64,000 nt of DNA from NCBI GenBank assembly GCA_040768665.1, contig JAXGMN010000011.1, positions 124,001 to 188,000 of the forward strand, read 5' to 3'. Made by a program: the position numbers and the translations under genes. Under the pieces are notes generated by a model that saw only the letters and a list, made by a program, of their open reading frames with translations, did no database searches and had not been told where the DNA came from. Shown here in pieces: positions 60,779 through 64,000 of the stretch; positions within the stretch are counted from its first letter, which is position 1, and each line of letters begins with the position of its first letter. Source of the DNA: JABWBD01 sp040768665 (GTDB lineage: Bacteria > Planctomycetota > Planctomycetia > Pirellulales > Thermoguttaceae).

Positions 60779-61812
60779 GCGTCACCTCCCGCGCGGCCTG
60801 TCTCGGCTTCCTCCGACGCGATCGGCTCGTGGAATCGGCTACCGCGCTCGTCGAAGTAGTAGAAGAACCGTGGGGTCGTCCCGACTTCCTCCTTGAGAAC
60901 GTAGACCCGTTTGTGCTTGAGGATGTAGGCCACCTCGCTATCCGGATCCAGCACGTTGCCGAACTTGCGCGATCCCGTCGGACAGACCTCCAGGCAGGCG
61001 GGCATGAGCCCGATCCGCGTCCGGTGCAGGCAGTAGGTGCATTTCTCCATCACGCCCTTTGAACGAGGCCGATTCGACAGATAGGCCATGTTCGGGTTCA
61101 ACTCGCCCTCGGGAATCTCCGGCTCGGCGAAGTTGAACCGGCGGGCCCAATACGGGCATGCCGCTTCGCAATAGCGGCAACCGATGCACCAGTCGTAATC
61201 GATCACCGTGATCCCGTCCGGCTCCTGCCACGTCGCCTCGACCGGGCAGACTTTCACGCAGGGCGGATCGGCGCACTGGTGGCATTGGACCGGCATGTAG
61301 TACTTGTCCGGGTCCGGCACGCGCGCAGGGGCGTAGTAGTGATCGGAGCTTTCGACGTCGATGCTCCCTTTCTGCATTGCCAGCACGCGGATGTACTGGA
61401 TTTCCGGATTCCGCGACTGATTGTTCTCCTCGACGCAGGCGTGCACGCACCTGCGGCAGCCGATGCACCGGCTGATGTTCAAGCCGTAGACGAATTCGAC
61501 CCCGTCCAGCGGCGGCGGATCGTTCAGGTTCGGCGCAACGTTGAACCGCCGCGCTACCGCCTCGCGGATCCGCTCCAGAACACGCTGCTTGTCCTCGGCC
61601 GTCATCTCCTTGTAGTGCTTCTGGAAGAACTCCTCAACGCTCGGAATATCCGCCGGATCCAGGTCGGCGAGCGGCGACAACGCGGCGGCAACCGCTGCTG
61701 CACCGGTCAACGCGGCCGCCCCGTGCGTCAAGAACCTGCGGCGGTTCATCTCCGGCGGCTGGGAGTGGCCGGCCGGACTGTTCGGGGACTTCTGGTCGTG
61801 CAAGTCTGCCAT
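60775..61812 (-). CDS. Tat-exported 4Fe-4S electron-transfer subunit (NrfC/HybA type)
   Basis: 345 aa. The N-terminus NRRRFLTHGAAALTGAAAVAAA is a Tat signal. Four ferredoxin-type cysteine clusters follow: CIGCRRCVHAC, CHQCADPPCVKVCP, CIGCRYCEAACP and CTYCLHRTRIGLMPACLEVCP, enough for four 4Fe-4S clusters. It would carry electrons between the NrfD subunit and the cytochromes on the outer face of the membrane. ATGA overlap with the NrfD gene. Confidence 0.92.
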   Translation of the reverse strand: MADLHDQKSPNSPAGHSQPPEMNRRRFLTHGAAALTGAAAVAAALSPLADLDPADIPSVEEFFQKHYKEMTAEDKQRVLERIREAVARRFNVAPNLNDPPPLDGVEFVYGLNISRCIGCRRCVHACVEENNQSRNPEIQYIRVLAMQKGSIDVESSDHYYAPARVPDPDKYYMPVQCHQCADPPCVKVCPVEATWQEPDGITVIDYDWCIGCRYCEAACPYWARRFNFAEPEIPEGELNPNMAYLSNRPRSKGVMEKCTYCLHRTRIGLMPACLEVCPTGSRKFGNVLDPDSEVAYILKHKRVYVLKEEVGTTPRFFYYFDERGSRFHEPIASEEAETGRAGGDA

Positions 61813-61815
61813 CGC

Positions 61816-62505
61816 TCAATGTCCCTCCTCAAGGACAACGCCGTCGCTGCTGCCAGCTTTTCGGCTGAGCTGCAGCGGATTGTGCGACTGCGAGTGTTCG
61901 ATGTGCCCGGCTTGCGCCATCCGGAGTGTGTTCGGGCCGGGGGCCGGCTCCAGCGAAGGAAAGGGCGGCCTGTGGGGATCGTGACACTCGATGCATTTCC
62001 TGCGGATCTGCGGCCCGCGCGTCTTGTCCCAGTACCCGTTCGTCCGACCGTGCGATCCGTGTTGCCAATCGCGATAGACCGGACCATGGCACTTCGCGCA
62101 AAGCCGTTGGGGTTGATCCCAGGGGATTTCGCCGCCGGAGTCGTCGACGAAAGCGTCTCGATTGGTCGGATGGTGGCAGTTCAAGCACCGGGTATTGATA
62201 CCGTGCTCCAGTACGACTTCGCGGTGTTGGATGGTCGTGCGAAAGCGCTGCTCGGAGCGTGGAGGAATGATCCTGTGGCAATCACTACAGGCGTAGACGA
62301 AAGCCGCCGTCCGGCAGGCCGGCTCCGGGGCCGGTCGGCGAAGGGGGGACGGGTCGGTCGCCCAGTCCGGAACGATCGTCGTGCTCGGCAGCGGGCTTGA
62401 GAAGGGACGGGGAGCTATGGCTAGAATCAGGGCGAACGACACCAGCGTCCCGGAAACCCAAAGTCCGGTCCTGTTGGCTGGGTAATCACGGTTCTCTCCC
62501 GACAT
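61816..62505 (-). CDS. Tetraheme c-type cytochrome, first gene of the respiratory operon
   Basis: About 229 aa from ATG 62505, preceded by GGGGAGAG; longer frames start inside unrelated sequence. A single hydrophobic N-terminal segment (GLWVSGTLVSFALILAIAP) acts as signal or anchor. Four CxxCH motifs: CSDCH, CLNCH, CAKCH and CIECH. The gene ends 3 nt before the Fe-S subunit start. It is a probable electron carrier between NrfD/Fe-S subunits and the octaheme protein. Confidence 0.88.
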   Translation of the reverse strand: MSGENRDYPANRTGLWVSGTLVSFALILAIAPRPFSSPLPSTTIVPDWATDPSPLRRPAPEPACRTAAFVYACSDCHRIIPPRSEQRFRTTIQHREVVLEHGINTRCLNCHHPTNRDAFVDDSGGEIPWDQPQRLCAKCHGPVYRDWQHGSHGRTNGYWDKTRGPQIRRKCIECHDPHRPPFPSLEPAPGPNTLRMAQAGHIEHSQSHNPLQLSRKAGSSDGVVLEEGH

Positions 62506-62605
62506 ATCTCTCCCCGAAGTCCAACCGGACCCAATCGAGCAAGATGAAATCGACCCTGGCCCCCCCATCCAACCAGGGGCGTCCAACCTCCGCTTTCCCC
62601 GGTTC

Positions 62606-62720
62606 GTAACCGTTCACGAGAAGGGGAGAGGTCCCTGTTTCCGGGCAACGCCTTTGACGCGAAACCCCTTGAGTCGGCCGAAAAATGGACCAGTCCCCGA
62701 CCGCGGGCGCGAACGGTTAC
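62606..62720. repeat. Palindromic element, GTAACCGTTCAC type, copy D
   Basis: GTAACCGTTCACG ... GCGAACGGTTAC with a diverged interior (GGGGAGAGGTCCCTG, then GGCCGAAAAATGGACCAG). No clear flanking duplication is seen. It supplies the 3' end of a response-regulator fragment. Confidence 0.8.
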
Positions 62721-63003
62721 GCCGGCCGTAATCCGCAGAGACAGGCTTCTGCACCAGAACCTGGCGCAGTTTCTCCGTCAGCATGTCAAAGTCGACCGGT
62801 TTCGTCAAGAAGCCTGAGACGGGCAGCCCGTTGGGGGTGATGTCCTTTTCGGCGAATCCGATGGGATACTCGCCGTCCACCCCGGTGAGCATCAACACCG
62901 GCAGATCCGGATATAAGCCATAGCCCCGCAAGGCTTCCGCTGGCCAACAAAAAACCGTCGCGAACGTGCGTCGGTTGCAAACGCAGCTTCGCGGCGTGCT
63001 CAT
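62614..63003 (-). pseudogene. Response-regulator receiver domain, C-terminal half
   Basis: The frame encodes LPVLMLTGVDGEY ... VSGFLTKPVDFDMLTEKL, the end of a receiver domain including the conserved lysine, but the phosphoacceptor half is missing and the N-terminal 30 residues look unrelated. The C-terminal 35 residues are translated from palindromic element D. Probably a decayed gene. Confidence 0.65.
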
Positions 63004-63129
63004 TTTGACACCGGGGTATTGCGACCCGGCTCTGCCAATCTAGGAAATGGCCCCCGCCGGAGAAGCCGTTCGCACAAACGAGCTTCGGCGGGGGCCCGCG
63101 CCTGCTGGTGGTAGGGACCTCGCGATTGC

Positions 63130-64000
63130 CTACTTCACGAGGCTCAACGGACGATCATCGGCGATCTTGCGGAATACGGCCAGCAATTCCGCCTCGTAGT
63201 CGGTCACACTCTCACCGCCCGGGACGTTGAAGTGAATTCCCTTGGTGATGTCTGCGATCTGTTGCATCAGACCGGTGTCAGCCGCGTTGCCCAAGCTGAT
63301 GGTGACAATCTCGTACTTTCGTGCAGCGGCCATCTGCGCCTGTTCGAGCGCATAGTTTTGGCCGTAGGAGGTGCCGCCCGGCCGATTGGCGATTCCATCG
63401 GTCATGAGAACAATCATCTTCTTGGCGCCCGCACGGCCCGTGTTGTCCAACTCGATGCGCGCTTCCCGAATGCCGGCGCCTATGTTGGTATAGTGGTTGT
63501 AGTGGCCGGCTTGGCGGTGCAGGGCGATATCTTGAATGACCCCCAGATCTTCGGTGAGCGATTGTTCCAGGACGGCGGCCTCGGAGGGGCTGCTGTACAC
63601 GGCCAGGGCGACCCGATCATTGCAGTCGACTTCCTGGATGTACGTCATGAACACCCCGACGGCATCCTTGACGGCGCTGACGGGCTGTGCGCTGACCGAC
63701 CAGAGCGAAGGAGTCTCGCTGTGCAAAGGCTTGTTCTCGAGCCAGTAATTGACAAGGGTCAGATACCCGTACTTTTTCCGGTATCCGGCGGCGTAGATGT
63801 AGCTGCTGCTCTTGACATAGTTGATGTAGTCGTCCCAACTGCCGGACGGATAGGGGTACGGAACGTTCGTCAACCCCAAAGTTTGCTTGATTGTATAGTT
63901 GTACGTGCTGCTGACGTACTGCGGTTCGAACTGCATGTTGCCGTAGATCGGCGAGCCCAATTCCTGGTAGATCCGCAACAAGTCCCCTTCGACAACGGTG
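63130..64000 (-). CDS. von Willebrand factor A domain protein, partial at right edge
   Basis: The frame stays open to the end of the window, so the N-terminus is outside. VWA features include VALAVYSSPSE, GAGIREARIEL and KKMIVLMTDGIANRP with the MIDAS aspartate; the first MIDAS motif (DxSxS) is not in view. Such Tad/Flp-linked VWA proteins (TadG type) are usual in planctomycetes; the assignment to that system is a guess. Confidence 0.75.
   Translation of the reverse strand, partial: TVVEGDLLRIYQELGSPIYGNMQFEPQYVSSTYNYTIKQTLGLTNVPYPYPSGSWDDYINYVKSSSYIYAAGYRKKYGYLTLVNYWLENKPLHSETPSLWSVSAQPVSAVKDAVGVFMTYIQEVDCNDRVALAVYSSPSEAAVLEQSLTEDLGVIQDIALHRQAGHYNHYTNIGAGIREARIELDNTGRAGAKKMIVLMTDGIANRPGGTSYGQNYALEQAQMAAARKYEIVTISLGNAADTGLMQQIADITKGIHFNVPGGESVTDYEAELLAVFRKIADDRPLSLVK

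Overview
The window is high-GC bacterial DNA that I attribute to a planctomycete, probably Pirellulales-like. The reasons are an exported repeat protein opening with a LEPLEQRAL-type N-terminus, a sulfatase, DUF1080 and DUF4058 proteins, an ECF sigma factor beside Ser/Thr kinases, and dispersed palindromic intergenic elements. The assignment is inferred from gene content, not from a marker gene.

Layout. (1) 1-7.47 kb, minus strand: a remnant of a helicase / phospholipase-D operon (DUF6361 fragment, PLD protein, 180-aa protein, large SNF2-type helicase running off the left edge), whose 5' end is cut by a decayed IS66-type transposon. (2) 7.7-11.6 kb, plus strand: exported endonuclease/phosphatase-like protein, acetoacetate decarboxylase-like protein, two small membrane proteins and a bacterial-type poly(ADP-ribose) glycohydrolase. 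(3) 11.7-20.75 kb, minus strand: an array of 41 recognisable tRNA genes whose anticodons cover all 20 amino acids. It is interspersed with an HNH endonuclease gene, two small ORFs and three group II introns. Each intron interrupts a tRNA gene at the same place, between nucleotides 71 and 72 of the acceptor stem; one carries a reverse transcriptase, two are ORF-less 713-nt copies. This is the most unusual part of the window. (4) 20.75-26.6 kb: a terminator directly upstream of the array, a long gene-poor stretch, a YbjQ-like protein, a Ser/Thr kinase, an ECF sigma factor and a kinase pseudogene lacking its catalytic core. (5) 26.8-34.5 kb: esterase, frameshifted RTX-repeat metalloprotease, sulfatase and a secreted protein of unknown function. 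(6) 34.8-38.1 kb: murC-murB-ftsQ. (7) 38.4-45.6 kb: a one-carbon block (corrinoid protein, methylene-THF reductase, methyl-THF:corrinoid methyltransferase, formate-THF ligase, homocysteine methyltransferase) that looks like a methionine synthase split into separate polypeptides, followed by RNA 3'-phosphate cyclase. (8) 45.8-57.9 kb: thioredoxin-domain protein, DUF1080 protein, SDR, glycosidase-like protein, large DUF5107/TPR protein and DUF4058 protein. (9) 58.0-62.5 kb, minus strand: a respiratory module of tetraheme cytochrome, Fe-S protein, NrfD-type membrane protein and octaheme cytochrome. (10) A response-regulator fragment and a von Willebrand A protein cut by the right edge.

A family of palindromic elements with a shared GGGGACAGG...CCAGTCCCC core but different outer inverted repeats is scattered through 31-63 kb. 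Two or three copies are flanked by 8-9 bp duplications, one truncates a gene and splits an operon, and one lies in frame inside a signal-peptide coding region. All tRNA structures were folded by eye; no database search was run.
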